A stretch of 21,701 bases of DNA from Defluviitaleaceae bacterium (GTDB lineage Bacteria > Bacillota > Clostridia > Lachnospirales > WQUN01), in assembly GCA_009782245.1 (NCBI GenBank), contig WRKK01000354.1:1-21701 (forward strand), given 5' to 3'. The notes beneath the pieces were generated by a model. It made no database searches and had not been told where the DNA came from. It worked only from the letters and a program-made list of their open reading frames with translations. Shown piece by piece: positions 6,877 through 14,127 of the stretch. The position numbers and the translations under genes were made by a program. Every line of letters begins with the position of its first letter. The stretch's first letter is position 1.

Positions 6877-6880
6877 CGTG

Positions 6881-7004
6881 CTGTTCAATTTAGGCTGGCG
6901 ACCAACACAAACTCTCGAACAGGGAATTGCAAGCGTTTACCCGCCCCCGCCTGCCAGCGGGCAGGTAACGGCGGGCAGGCGATTCTTACCAGTTAAAATC
7001 GTAA
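6881..7004 (+). pseudogene. Duplicate 3' end of the Fcl-like gene, split by a GC-rich insertion
   Basis: Bases 6881-6940 repeat 6231-6290 (offset 650) and 6981-7014 continue the match to 6291-6324, covering the last codons (GWRPTQTLEQGIASVY), the stop and the spacer after it. The two matching parts are separated by a 40-base insertion that breaks the frame. This suggests a former fcl-rmlC-fcl arrangement, or a recombination event, that left only the end of the second copy. Confidence 0.85.
6941..6980. repeat. 40-bp GC-rich palindromic insertion
   Basis: Absent from the parent sequence at 6290/6291, so the insertion boundaries are defined by comparison. It is almost pure G/C with CCTGCC...GGCAGG arms and a further GGCAGGC, like the CCTGCCCG/GGCGGG parts of the repeats at 18229 and 11694. 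No clear target-site duplication was seen. Confidence 0.75.
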
Positions 7005-7055
7005 AAATCCCAAACGCAAAAAAATCTTACCAAAACCAACCAAGGAGGCAACAAA

Positions 7056-8345
7056 ATGCCGAAAATATTAGGTTTCCGCATACAAAACTTTAGAGTCCTA
7101 AAAGATGTTACAATGGGACGGCTTTGGAATGCCAAAAATCCCAAACAGCCAAAAAATGCCGAATTAACGCCAATGACAGCCGTCATAGGAAAAAACGGCA
7201 CAGGAAAAAGCACCTTTTTTGACGCTTTTGGGTTTCTGGCGGATTGCCTAAAAACGGACGTAGAATCGGCTTTTGACAAACGTGGCGGATTTTGGCGAAT
7301 TATCTCGCAAGGTGCAAAAGAGCCGATTATGTTTGAAATTTATTACCGAGAAGAACGCAACTCGCAGCCGATAACGTATGAAGTGGCTTTTGATGTAGAC
7401 CAGCAAAATCGCCCATATGTGAAAAGCGAACGCTTGCGACAGCGAAGAATTGGGCAAACTAGCGGTCCGCCGTTCTCTTTCTTGATGCGAATGGAAGAAA
7501 AGGGAATTGTCTGGAAAGGCGAAAACGTGGGCGTTGCAGAAACAGAGTTTACAGCCCAGGAAATCGATCGGCTAATAGCAAAAGAATTGCCCGAAACCGA
7601 GCCTGTTGATTTGGTTGACGTTCGCAAGTTAGGCATTACAATAATCGGTGCGTTAAAACGCCACCCAAGAATTATCGCTTTCCGAAAATTTATTGAAAAC
7701 TGGTATTTATCATATTTTACGCCAGATGCCGCTCGCAATTTGCCGCTGGCTGGCTCGCAGCAACATCTCAACACGCACGGCGACAACATTAGCAATGTGG
7801 TGCAATTTATGCAACAAAACTATCCCAAGCAATTTCAAAAGATATTGACCGATATATCAAGCAAAATACCAGGAATTAGCCAAATAGACGTTTCAACTTC
7901 AATAGATGGGCGATTATTGCTAATTTTTAACGACAACAGTTTTATCGAGCCGTTTTTCGCACAGCAAGTTTCGGACGGTACGCTGAAATTATTTGCGTAT
8001 TTGTTGATGTTGGCAGATCCAAATCCGCCGCCGTTTATATGTATCGAAGAGCCTGAAAACGGCTTATATCACAAATTGTTGGAGATTCTCGCAGGGCAGT
8101 TTCGGGAACACGCTACCGCCAAAAAAAGCAAATCCCAAATTTTCATAACAACACACCAGCCCTATTTTGTCAACGCTCTCGTGCCAGCCGAGGTTTGGAT
8201 ATTGGAGAAAGCGAAAGACGGATTTTCAACCGTCCGCCGTGCAAGCGAAGATGCCGTTGTGCAAGGTTTGGTGGAAGAAGGCTTGCCATTGGGCGGTTTG
8301 TGGTACAGCGATTATCTCGAAAGGAGCGGCGAAGATGTATGTTGA
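7056..8345 (+). CDS. AAA/ABC-type ATPase (OLD/RecF-like, AAA_21), partner of a Toprim-like protein
   Basis: 429 residues, ATG 7056 with AAGGAGG just upstream. Walker A is GKNGTGKST (45-53) after an IQNFRVLKDV start typical of SMC/RecF-like ATPases. An ABC-signature-like QQVSDGTLK is at 303-311, Walker B FICIEEPENGL at 327-337 and an H-loop THQPYFVN near 366. The C-terminus (LGGLWYSDYLERSG) matches ATPases found with DUF4276 proteins. The next gene starts inside this one (11-base overlap), indicating translational coupling and probably a complex. ATPase plus Toprim pairs (OLD, Gabija, PARIS, AbiL/RloAB) are antiphage systems. A defence role is inferred from this layout, not shown. Confidence 0.85.
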   Translation: MPKILGFRIQNFRVLKDVTMGRLWNAKNPKQPKNAELTPMTAVIGKNGTGKSTFFDAFGFLADCLKTDVESAFDKRGGFWRIISQGAKEPIMFEIYYREERNSQPITYEVAFDVDQQNRPYVKSERLRQRRIGQTSGPPFSFLMRMEEKGIVWKGENVGVAETEFTAQEIDRLIAKELPETEPVDLVDVRKLGITIIGALKRHPRIIAFRKFIENWYLSYFTPDAARNLPLAGSQQHLNTHGDNISNVVQFMQQNYPKQFQKILTDISSKIPGISQIDVSTSIDGRLLLIFNDNSFIEPFFAQQVSDGTLKLFAYLLMLADPNPPPFICIEEPENGLYHKLLEILAGQFREHATAKKSKSQIFITTHQPYFVNALVPAEVWILEKAKDGFSTVRRASEDAVVQGLVEEGLPLGGLWYSDYLERSGEDVC

Positions 8346-8961
8346 AGTTTTGGTTGAAGATATATCTGGTAAAAAGGCGATAGAAATCCTTGCACCGAAG
8401 TTGTTCAACATACCCACAAGAATCCACCATTACAAGGGAATTGGGCATATTCCCAAAAATATGCGACCCAAAACCGATGCAAGCAAACGGCAATTACTTA
8501 ACGAACTCCCAAGATTGTTGCAAGGGTTTGGGAGAGTTTCTGCTTGTCAAGCCGTGGTTATAATATGCGATTTAGACGACAGGGACAAACAGGCATTTTT
8601 AGCCGAACTTAACAATATTTTAGAATCGTGTTCTCCAAAGCCAAATGCAATTTTTTGCCTTGCTGTAGAGGAATTTGAAGCGTGGTATCTTGGGGACATA
8701 AACGCCATAAAACAGGCTTATCCTAGGGCGAAAAATAATGTGCTGAACGCTTACGAAAACGATACAATTTGCGGAACATGGGAAACGCTTGCAGATGCTG
8801 TATACAAAGGCGGCAGCAAGGATTTGATAAAAAAAGGTTGGCAAGAAATAGGCAAACAAAAATCCGCTTGGGCGGAAAATATCGCTCCGCACATGAATGT
8901 TGACGAAAATCTTTCGCCCAGTTTTAACGAAATGCGGGGCAAATTGCAGAACATAACATAA
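8335..8961 (+). CDS. DUF4276-family Toprim-like protein
   Basis: 208 residues from ATG 8335, chosen because AAAGGAG lies at 8320-8326 and longer frames run inside the ATPase gene. The N-terminus VEVLVED places a glutamate (E8) where Toprim proteins have theirs. VVIICDLDDRD gives a DxD (D79, D81), and AVEEFEAWYLGD (from 110) is the characteristic DUF4276 segment. Such Toprim-like folds act as nucleases or RNA-binding effectors in ATPase-linked defence systems. The gene overlaps the ATPase by 11 bases, so the two are made in balance. The C-terminal part (about 150-208) has no motif I recognise. It could instead be a non-catalytic regulator of the ATPase; the kept acidic residues favour an active enzyme. 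Confidence 0.75.
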   Translation: MYVEVLVEDISGKKAIEILAPKLFNIPTRIHHYKGIGHIPKNMRPKTDASKRQLLNELPRLLQGFGRVSACQAVVIICDLDDRDKQAFLAELNNILESCSPKPNAIFCLAVEEFEAWYLGDINAIKQAYPRAKNNVLNAYENDTICGTWETLADAVYKGGSKDLIKKGWQEIGKQKSAWAENIAPHMNVDENLSPSFNEMRGKLQNIT

Positions 8962-8962
8962 T

Positions 8963-9062
8963 TTCAATAAAAATATACGCAAGCACGGCGACATCTTTTG
9001 TCCACAGGGCAAAATTCAACAGTCGCCCGTTTGCCCGTTCCAACCTGCCTGTCTGCCACGGG
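8963..9062. repeat. Degenerate copy of the TACGCAGGTGG/GGGCGACCG repeat
   Basis: It begins TTCAATAAAAATATACGCA, close to the 18297-18320 motif, and then contains CGCCCGTTTGCCCGTT and CCTGCCTGTCTGCC blocks as in the other copies. It fills the space between two converging genes. No terminator with a T tract was found in it. Confidence 0.4.
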
Positions 9063-9097
9063 TATTTCCACAACACAAGCACAGCCATTTACAACCA

Positions 9098-10420
9098 TCA
9101 CCCACAAATAGCCACACTTAAATCATTCACATTCGTACCCGTCGGATTAGTTACTATTAGACCGTTTACCTCTTTTAAGGCGGTGTAGCTGTCGTTGTTG
9201 GCTAAAATTTTGTCAATATTTAGGTTGGCGGCGGCGAGTTTTGCTATGGTTTCGCCGGTAACTATGCCGCCAGCGGCATCGGTTGGGCCGTCTGTGCCGT
9301 CCGAGCCTAGCGAGAAAATTAGCGTGTTTGGCAAGTTTTCTATGGGCTTGGCGGCGGATAGTGCTAATTCTTGGTTGCGGCCGCCTTTGCCGTTGCCTTT
9401 TATGGTAACAACCGTTTCGCCGCCCGCAATTATAACGCACGGCTTAACAAAACTGTTGCGAGAAAAATGTGTGTCGCTGGCAATTTTGCCCAAAAAACGC
9501 CCCGCCTCGGCGGCCTCGCAATCTAGGCTAGTTGTTAGTATGTATGGCGTATAGCCCATTTTTTGGGATATTTCCGCCGCCGCTTTGCACAGCGTGTTTA
9601 CGCTACCCACAATGCTTGTCTGCACGTTTGTGATATTTGCTGGCGTTGCTTGGGATATGTACGCTAAATGCTGCGGCTTTATTTTTATGCCGTATTTATC
9701 CAGAATATACAAGGCTTGTTCGGTGGTGGCTGTGTCTGCGGCGGTTGGGCCTGATGCTATGGAATCTAATCTGTCGCCCAAAACGTCGGACAACACAATG
9801 GCAAATATTTTGGCAGGAGCAACCAGTTGGGCAAATCGTCCCGCTTTTACGCTGGATAGCCGCTTGCGAATTACGTTGATTTCTACGATATTTGCACCGC
9901 TTGCCAATAATTGAGCAGATATATCTTGAATATCAGCCAGCGAAACGCCTGGCAATGGTTTTTCAAACAATGCCGAGCCGCCGCCCGATAACAAAAAAAT
10001 CAACTCGTCATTTTCGGTTAAATTTTCGGCTAAATTTATGCAATATTCCGTTGCAATAATCGTTTGGTCGTCAGATATTGGGTGTCCCGCCTCAAAATGG
10101 TGGACTTTTTGGTGGATTTTTGGTGGATTTTTTCCATTTTTTAACGCATTTTGCAGCTGTTCCCAGTCAGCGTCTGCAACTGCGCTTGTATGCCCGTGTT
10201 TTGTTACGACAACTGCAATTTTTAGGCTAATATCCTGTAAATTTTCACAAAAAAAGTCTACTGCGGCAATAGCCATTGTCCAAGCGGCTTTGCCTATCGC
10301 CATTATGTGGTACGTTTTGGATTTATCAAAATGATAATCCGATAAAGCCTTTTTTACGGCACTTTGCGGCATATTTTCCGCTATTACAAAGTCAATTATT
10401 TTTTGGGCTGTTTCTAGCAT
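9098..10420 (-). CDS. Glycerate kinase, class II (GckA/TtuD, DUF4147-MOFRL)
   Basis: 440 residues, ATG 10420 with GGAGG just upstream. The N-terminal DUF4147 part shows MAIGKAAWTMA, VVTKHGH, EAGHPISD and LLSGGGSALFEKP. The C-terminal MOFRL part shows IAGGETVVTIKGNGKGGRNQELAL and SLGSDGTDGPTDAAGGIV. Length and order match ATP-dependent glycerate 2-kinases, which feed glycerate into glycolysis as 2-phosphoglycerate. The strand 10099-10133 carries three 11-12 base GGTGGATTTTT-type units inside the gene (NPPKIHQKVHH), a likely replication-slippage expansion in a surface loop. It lies 59 bases after RNase HI on the same strand and is probably co-transcribed, though the two have no known functional link. 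Confidence 0.92.
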   Translation of the reverse strand: MLETAQKIIDFVIAENMPQSAVKKALSDYHFDKSKTYHIMAIGKAAWTMAIAAVDFFCENLQDISLKIAVVVTKHGHTSAVADADWEQLQNALKNGKNPPKIHQKVHHFEAGHPISDDQTIIATEYCINLAENLTENDELIFLLSGGGSALFEKPLPGVSLADIQDISAQLLASGANIVEINVIRKRLSSVKAGRFAQLVAPAKIFAIVLSDVLGDRLDSIASGPTAADTATTEQALYILDKYGIKIKPQHLAYISQATPANITNVQTSIVGSVNTLCKAAAEISQKMGYTPYILTTSLDCEAAEAGRFLGKIASDTHFSRNSFVKPCVIIAGGETVVTIKGNGKGGRNQELALSAAKPIENLPNTLIFSLGSDGTDGPTDAAGGIVTGETIAKLAAANLNIDKILANNDSYTALKEVNGLIVTNPTGTNVNDLSVAICG

Positions 10421-10431
10421 TTTTTTGTCCT

Positions 10432-10471
10432 CCGATTTTGTGGATTTTGTGATTGTGGATTTTGTGGATTT
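10432..10471. repeat. Short tandem GTGGATTTT units between two genes
   Basis: Four GTGGATTTT-like units with a small interruption fill most of the spacer between the RNase HI stop and the glycerate kinase ribosome site. Similar GGTGGATTTTT units occur inside glycerate kinase at 10099-10133. Confidence 0.6.
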
Positions 10472-10479
10472 TACTGCTT

Positions 10480-10932
10480 TTATTGCTTAAGTTCCGCAAT
10501 AGCTTGCTTTGCCAAAAGGTCGCAACGTTCGTTTTCTTCGTTGTCTGCGTGGCCTTTTACCCAGTTGCAGGTTACTTTGTGCTGTTGTAGCAAATCCAGT
10601 AAAACTTCCCATAAATCAACGTTTAGTGCCTTATCGGTTTTGTTACGTTGCCAATTATTGGCTTGCCAGCGTTTCGCCCAGCCTTTATTTACGGCATCTA
10701 CAACGTATTTTGAATCGGAAAATAATTCCACTTCGCACGGTTCTTTTAGGGCTTGCAAGCCCTTTATTGCGGCGGTTAATTCCATGCGGTTGTTTGTGGT
10801 GGATTTTTCGCCGCCAGAAAGCTCTTTGCGGTGGATTTTGTTTTTGGCGGTAAATAACAGCACAGTTCCGTAACCGCCAGGCCCTGGATTGCCCGAGCAA
10901 GCACCATCGCTGTACAAAATAATTTTTTTCAA
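10480..10932 (-). CDS. rnhA: Ribonuclease HI
   Basis: 150 residues from a TTG start at 10932, preferred over an upstream ATG at 11028 because AAGGGGGA sits just before the TTG and the family normally begins at KKIILYSDGACSGNP. The four acidic catalytic residues are in YSDG, NRMELTA, SDSKYVV and NEERCD-type context (GHADNEENERCDLLA). The basic handle region KGWAKRWQANNWQRNK is present, as in E. coli RNase HI. It removes RNA from RNA-DNA hybrids, such as primers and R-loops. It is the first gene of a two-gene minus-strand unit with glycerate kinase, divergent from the MBL hydrolase. No convincing minus-strand promoter was found in the 125-base gap. Confidence 0.95.
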   Translation of the reverse strand: MKKIILYSDGACSGNPGPGGYGTVLLFTAKNKIHRKELSGGEKSTTNNRMELTAAIKGLQALKEPCEVELFSDSKYVVDAVNKGWAKRWQANNWQRNKTDKALNVDLWEVLLDLLQQHKVTCNWVKGHADNEENERCDLLAKQAIAELKQ

Positions 10933-10993
10933 TAGAATTTCCCCCTTTCGGTTTTGGTTTCGGTTTGTTGTTTTAATTCTGAAAGCAAAAAAC

Positions 10994-11022
10994 TTGACAT
11001 TGCCGCATAAATTTGCTAAAGT
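10994..11022 (+). promoter_or_regulatory. Promoter of the MBL-fold hydrolase gene
   Basis: TTGACA (10994-10999), 17-base spacer and TAAAGT (11017-11022) with a TGC extended -10 element. Transcription should start near 11029, giving a leader of about 29 bases before ATG 11058. Confidence 0.75.
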
Positions 11023-11035
11023 AAACATAGTTTAC
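11021..11035. promoter_or_regulatory. Possible operator: GTAAAC-ATA-GTTTAC palindrome over the transcription start
   Basis: A perfect 6-base inverted repeat with a 3-base centre overlaps the end of the -10 and the predicted +1. Such a site is well placed for a dimeric repressor. No repressor gene lies next to it. Confidence 0.45.
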
Positions 11036-11057
11036 ACACTTGGAAGGAGTGCAGAAA

Positions 11058-11687
11058 ATGAACAATATCGATTTAATAACCTTAAACAACAACAGTATGC
11101 AGCAAAACGCCTATATTTACTGCGATATTAAGCATAAAATGTGTGTTGTGATAGACCCTGGTTACAACGGAGATGCAATAAATTCAGCGGTTGACGGCAA
11201 ATTTGAAATAGCGGCAATTTTGCTAACGCACGGGCATTACGACCACATCATGGACGCTCGAAAGCTAAACCAAACCGCCGACATATACTGCCACGAAGAC
11301 GAGGCACAAGTTTTGGAAGAACCCAAAATAAATTTATCCACTGGTGCGCCGCTAACGATAATGCTAACGCCCAACAAAACATTCAAAGACGGCGATACTT
11401 TTAAGTTTGGCACGATTAGCTTGACGGTCTTACATATTCCAGGGCATACGCCAGGCGGGGCTTGTTATTATGATGCCGAAAACGCCGTTGTTTTTACGGG
11501 AGATTCTTTATTTAAGCACGCTGTCGGCTATACATCTTTTCCGTTAAGCGACGAAACCGCCCTGATAACCAGCATAAAAAGCAAGCTGCTTACCTTGCCC
11601 AATAACACCACAGTTTACCCTGGCCACGACGAACCCACCACAATCGGCGAAGAAAAGCTGAATAACCCGTTTGTGCGAACGGGTTAA
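11058..11687 (+). CDS. MBL-fold metallo-hydrolase (glyoxalase II-like)
   Basis: 209 residues, ATG 11058 chosen because GGAAGGAG lies at 11042-11049; an earlier frame opening at 11040 would put the start in front of this site. The metal-binding motif is THGHYDHIMDA, followed by LHIPGHTPGGACYY, FTGDSLF and VYPGHDEPTTIGEEK, matching small single-domain glyoxalase II/YcbL-type hydrolases. These bind two metal ions, usually zinc, and cleave thioesters such as S-lactoylglutathione or other small esters; the substrate here is unknown. The protein is soluble and has no added domain. It has its own promoter with a palindrome at the start site, so regulated expression is likely. Confidence 0.88.
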   Translation: MNNIDLITLNNNSMQQNAYIYCDIKHKMCVVIDPGYNGDAINSAVDGKFEIAAILLTHGHYDHIMDARKLNQTADIYCHEDEAQVLEEPKINLSTGAPLTIMLTPNKTFKDGDTFKFGTISLTVLHIPGHTPGGACYYDAENAVVFTGDSLFKHAVGYTSFPLSDETALITSIKSKLLTLPNNTTVYPGHDEPTTIGEEKLNNPFVRTG

Positions 11688-11693
11688 TTGTAA

Positions 11694-11754
11694 ATTAGAC
11701 GGGACGGGCGGGTCGCCCGTTTGTCCATACCGATGTCGCCCGTTCGCCCGTCCG
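11694..11754. repeat. GC-rich dispersed repeat (ATTAGACGG...CGCCCG family)
   Basis: It begins ATTAGACGGGACGGGCG, the reverse complement of the CGCCCGTCCGTCTAAT edge seen at 18273 and 21639, and includes a GGGCG/CGCCC stem. It fills most of the gap between converging genes and might limit read-through, but there is no clean T tract. Confidence 0.55.
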
Positions 11755-11779
11755 ATTTGGCTAACAATATTTTACGGTT

Positions 11780-12367
11780 TTAGGTAATAATAATCAGCAC
11801 TAAAAACAAGCAGCCAAACAGCCAAAGGGTTTTTTGCCAAAAGCCGTATTTTTTTAGCTGAACGGCAGAAATCATTAAAAATCCTGTCAAAAATAGGGCA
11901 ATGTATAAAACCCAGCTAGGAATATTGTAGCTAACAACAAGCCACAAAACCATTGTAGTAACAAGCATCGCACCAGGAACAGGCAACCCAACAAAATATT
12001 CTTTTGAACAAACAATATTATAATAAGCAAGCCGCCACAGCCCACAAATGCAGTAAAAAACTAGTGCAATCACTAAAATAGGGTGGCTGCCGACAAAAAT
12101 ATATATCACCCAAATTGGAATAATGCAGCATATAAAGAAATCGACAAGCGAATCCACATATTGCCCAAACTCGGTTTGTTGGTGCAATTTGTAGGCAAAA
12201 AAGCCGTCGAATAAATCCATTAACAGCGAAAGTAAAACAAAAATAAGTGCAAATTGCAAATTATGTTGTACCAAAAAATAACAAGCGACTATGCCAAAAA
12301 TTAGTCCCAAAGTAGTAATGCCGTTAGGAACATTCAAAAACTGTAGTACCGGAAAAAATTTTTTCAT
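11780..12367 (-). CDS. pssA: CDP-alcohol phosphatidyltransferase, probable phosphatidylserine synthase
   Basis: 195 residues from ATG 12367, chosen because AAGGA lies eight bases upstream; an ATG at 12376 overlaps that site. The family motif reads DLFDGFFAYKLHQQTEFGQYVDSLVD, matching D-x2-D-G-x2-A-R-x8-G-x3-D-x3-D except that the usual arginine is tyrosine. About six hydrophobic helices follow, as expected for an integral membrane enzyme. PssA joins CDP-diacylglycerol and serine. The gene lies 28 bases after the decarboxylase gene, which converts the PssA product to phosphatidylethanolamine, so the serine substrate is a sound inference. The missing arginine is a question mark over activity or substrate, since inositol- and glycerol-phosphate enzymes share the fold. 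Confidence 0.85.
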   Translation of the reverse strand: MKKFFPVLQFLNVPNGITTLGLIFGIVACYFLVQHNLQFALIFVLLSLLMDLFDGFFAYKLHQQTEFGQYVDSLVDFFICCIIPIWVIYIFVGSHPILVIALVFYCICGLWRLAYYNIVCSKEYFVGLPVPGAMLVTTMVLWLVVSYNIPSWVLYIALFLTGFLMISAVQLKKYGFWQKTLWLFGCLFLVLIIIT

Positions 12368-12395
12368 CTTTTTCATCCTTATCAAGCGTTCCGTA

Positions 12396-13262
12396 TTACT
12401 GGCGTTTTCCCAAATAATCGCCCAAACTAATTTTTGTTTCAAATCCGGTTGCCGTGTTTGCCATTATTTCGGCGGCGGGCGTTACGCTACCCTGCCTAAA
12501 AAACAACATTACCAACGAGCCGCCTGGCAAAAAATAACTTGCCTGCTCGCCACGTGCAAATGAGTCCGCCACGTTAAATAAATGCACAATAGAGCCAACA
12601 AAGGTTGCACCCACTTCAACAATGGTTACTGTGCCAAAATTTGCCGTATCTGCCACTATAATAGCCCGTTTGTTTTGACAATACAGCCGTGCAATTTTGT
12701 TTACTGCTATCGGGTTTACCGAATATAAGTGTCCGTTTATCGGCTTTTTTTGCTGAATTTTCCCGCTGTCAAAAAAGTGCAACCTGTGATAATTTGCGGG
12801 TGTTAGCCGAATTTTTACCATTGTACCATTTTGGTAAGTTTCTGCTAAATTTTCATCGTCAAACAGCTCGGCAAGCGAAAATGTGCTGCCTTTTGCCGCT
12901 ATAACGCTGTTTACGGTTATTTTTTCGTATATACTTGCCAAACCTTCGCAGGGTGCAAAAAGATTTTCGGTGTCAACTGGAAAGTTTATTGTTTTCTCTC
13001 GTGAAAAAAAATCTGCATAACTTTTGTATTCGGTTTTACAGCCCGACATATCAACGTTGTATTGCTGGATAAATTTTGGCACATTACGTGCAGAAAATTT
13101 TGTTTGGCAATAAGCACCGTACAAACGGCTTAAAATTTTGCGTTTTACCAAGAACGGTAAAGTTGCTTTGCCTAGCGGGTTTTCGTAAATTATCCGCATT
13201 AACTTGTTGGCTGGCACTTGCTCGTGCTCTAATTTGCCCGCATTGTAGTACATTAAATCCAT
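12396..13262 (-). CDS. psd: Phosphatidylserine decarboxylase, clostridial type (PSD-II)
   Basis: 288 residues from ATG 13262; M17 at 13253 or an upstream ATG at 13301 are alternatives, since none has a strong ribosome site. The clostridial PSD pattern is clear: MYYNAGKLE at the start, YKSYADFFSRE, LTPANYHRLHFFDSG with the HxxxH-type histidines, GHLYSVNPIAV, FGTVTIVEVGATFVGSIVH and a C-terminal LPGGSLVMLF. The GGS is the self-cleavage site that makes the pyruvoyl group; the usual threonine or serine after it is leucine. The P-x-D-type aspartate of the catalytic set is glutamate (APCEG). It pairs with PssA downstream to make phosphatidylethanolamine. Confidence 0.9.
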   Translation of the reverse strand: MDLMYYNAGKLEHEQVPANKLMRIIYENPLGKATLPFLVKRKILSRLYGAYCQTKFSARNVPKFIQQYNVDMSGCKTEYKSYADFFSREKTINFPVDTENLFAPCEGLASIYEKITVNSVIAAKGSTFSLAELFDDENLAETYQNGTMVKIRLTPANYHRLHFFDSGKIQQKKPINGHLYSVNPIAVNKIARLYCQNKRAIIVADTANFGTVTIVEVGATFVGSIVHLFNVADSFARGEQASYFLPGGSLVMLFFRQGSVTPAAEIMANTATGFETKISLGDYLGKRQ

Positions 13263-13270
13263 AAAAATCA

Positions 13271-13867
13271 CTAAAAATTCCGCATTGCCCATTTCGGACA
13301 ATCGTAATAATCAATTTGAGCCTGGTTTTCGGGGTAACGTCCGCAATAAAAGTATTTGAAGAATATGGAATCGTAACCCAAACAGCGACCATTTTTGCCA
13401 AAAAGCGGGCAATTTAACTTTTGGCAGCAAGTAAATTCACAAGCATCGCAATTACCCGAAACGCCTTGCCACGTTTTTTTTATTGTAACCAAACTGCGGT
13501 CGGTGTTTAGTTTTGGCGGGTCGGTTATTTTACCAGGGTACATATCCCGATATTGCTGGTTGGTTAGCGAACGCCACATAACTTTATAAATATGTAACCA
13601 AAGTTCAAAAACGGGCAGTTCGGAATAACTTGCTAGTGGTGCAAACGCCGCTTTATACAGCGGAAACAACGCAAACATAGCCACGCCGCCCGTCGCAATA
13701 AACAACACAAATAACAAATACAAATAAAGCCGTGCCAAAACATTATAGCCAGCGTTAGCCACAGCGGCAGTTTTTTGCAACGGTAAAACAATCAAAGCAA
13801 GCACCGCCGCCGCGCCCACCAAAACCGCCAAAAACCACAAATATCGCCTTACAAAAGCATTATGCAC
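13271..13867 (-). CDS. Membrane protein with Cys-rich C-terminal domain, first gene of the PE operon
   Basis: 198 residues, GTG start at 13867 with AGAGGAG seven bases upstream. Two hydrophobic helices (about 10-32 and 45-70) are followed by a soluble region. The last 60 residues hold eight cysteines (C140, C143, C147, C148, C153, C162, C175, C190) in a CxxCxxxCC...C...C pattern that could bind a metal or an Fe-S cluster. I do not recognise the family. It precedes psd by eight bases and shares a promoter with psd and pssA, so a link to phospholipid synthesis is likely. Cysteines are few elsewhere in the protein. With the N-terminus inside the cell, the cysteine region would probably face the cytoplasm; the topology is uncertain. 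Confidence 0.7.
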   Translation of the reverse strand: MHNAFVRRYLWFLAVLVGAAAVLALIVLPLQKTAAVANAGYNVLARLYLYLLFVLFIATGGVAMFALFPLYKAAFAPLASYSELPVFELWLHIYKVMWRSLTNQQYRDMYPGKITDPPKLNTDRSLVTIKKTWQGVSGNCDACEFTCCQKLNCPLFGKNGRCLGYDSIFFKYFYCGRYPENQAQIDYYDCPKWAMRNF

Positions 13868-13910
13868 AAAATCGCTCCTCTACGAAACAAATATTTTTAC
13901 TACATATCAA

Positions 13911-13939
13911 ATGATACCACAATTAAAAAGCTAAATCAA
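13911..13939 (-). promoter_or_regulatory. Promoter of the Cys-rich protein-psd-pssA operon
   Basis: On the minus strand, TTGATT (13934-13939), a 17-base spacer and TATCAT (13911-13916) with a TGG just before. Transcription should start near 13904, a leader of about 37 bases. Confidence 0.65.
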
Positions 13940-13968
13940 ATTATTTTAACGCATATAGTTTATAGCCG

Positions 13969-14000
13969 TTTTGCGGCATTTCAGGCGAAAAGCCGCAAAA
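13969..14000. other. Hairpin: TTTTGCGGC/GCCGCAAAA stem with 14-base loop
   Basis: A perfect 9-base stem in the divergent spacer, between the two promoters. There is no T tract on either strand, so it is not a normal terminator. It could be an operator or a repeat remnant. Confidence 0.4.
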
Positions 14001-14040
14001 AATACCGCATATTCCGCAATTTATTACTTGCTGAAAAAAA

Positions 14041-14069
14041 TTGCAAAAAATTTTTTTATGTGCTATACT
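14041..14069 (+). promoter_or_regulatory. Promoter of the CarD-like gene
   Basis: TTGCAA (14041-14046), a 17-base spacer with TGTGC before the -10, and TATACT (14064-14069). Start near 14076, a leader of about 52 bases. Confidence 0.7.
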
Positions 14070-14127
14070 AAAAAAAGATTAACAAATTTGCAAAATAATG
14101 TTCAGTAGGCAGAAAGGTCGTATAATT

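Noticed and set aside
9195..9914. Plus-strand reading frames inside glycerate kinase
   Set aside because: Antisense shadows of a clearly recognised gene.
10933..11028. Longer RNase HI reading frame starting at ATG 11028
   Set aside because: The added 32 residues lack family similarity, overlap the opposite promoter, and the TTG at 10932 has a strong ribosome site.
13969..14000. Hairpin read as a terminator
   Set aside because: No T tract on either strand and it lies between two divergent promoters, where no transcript is expected to end.
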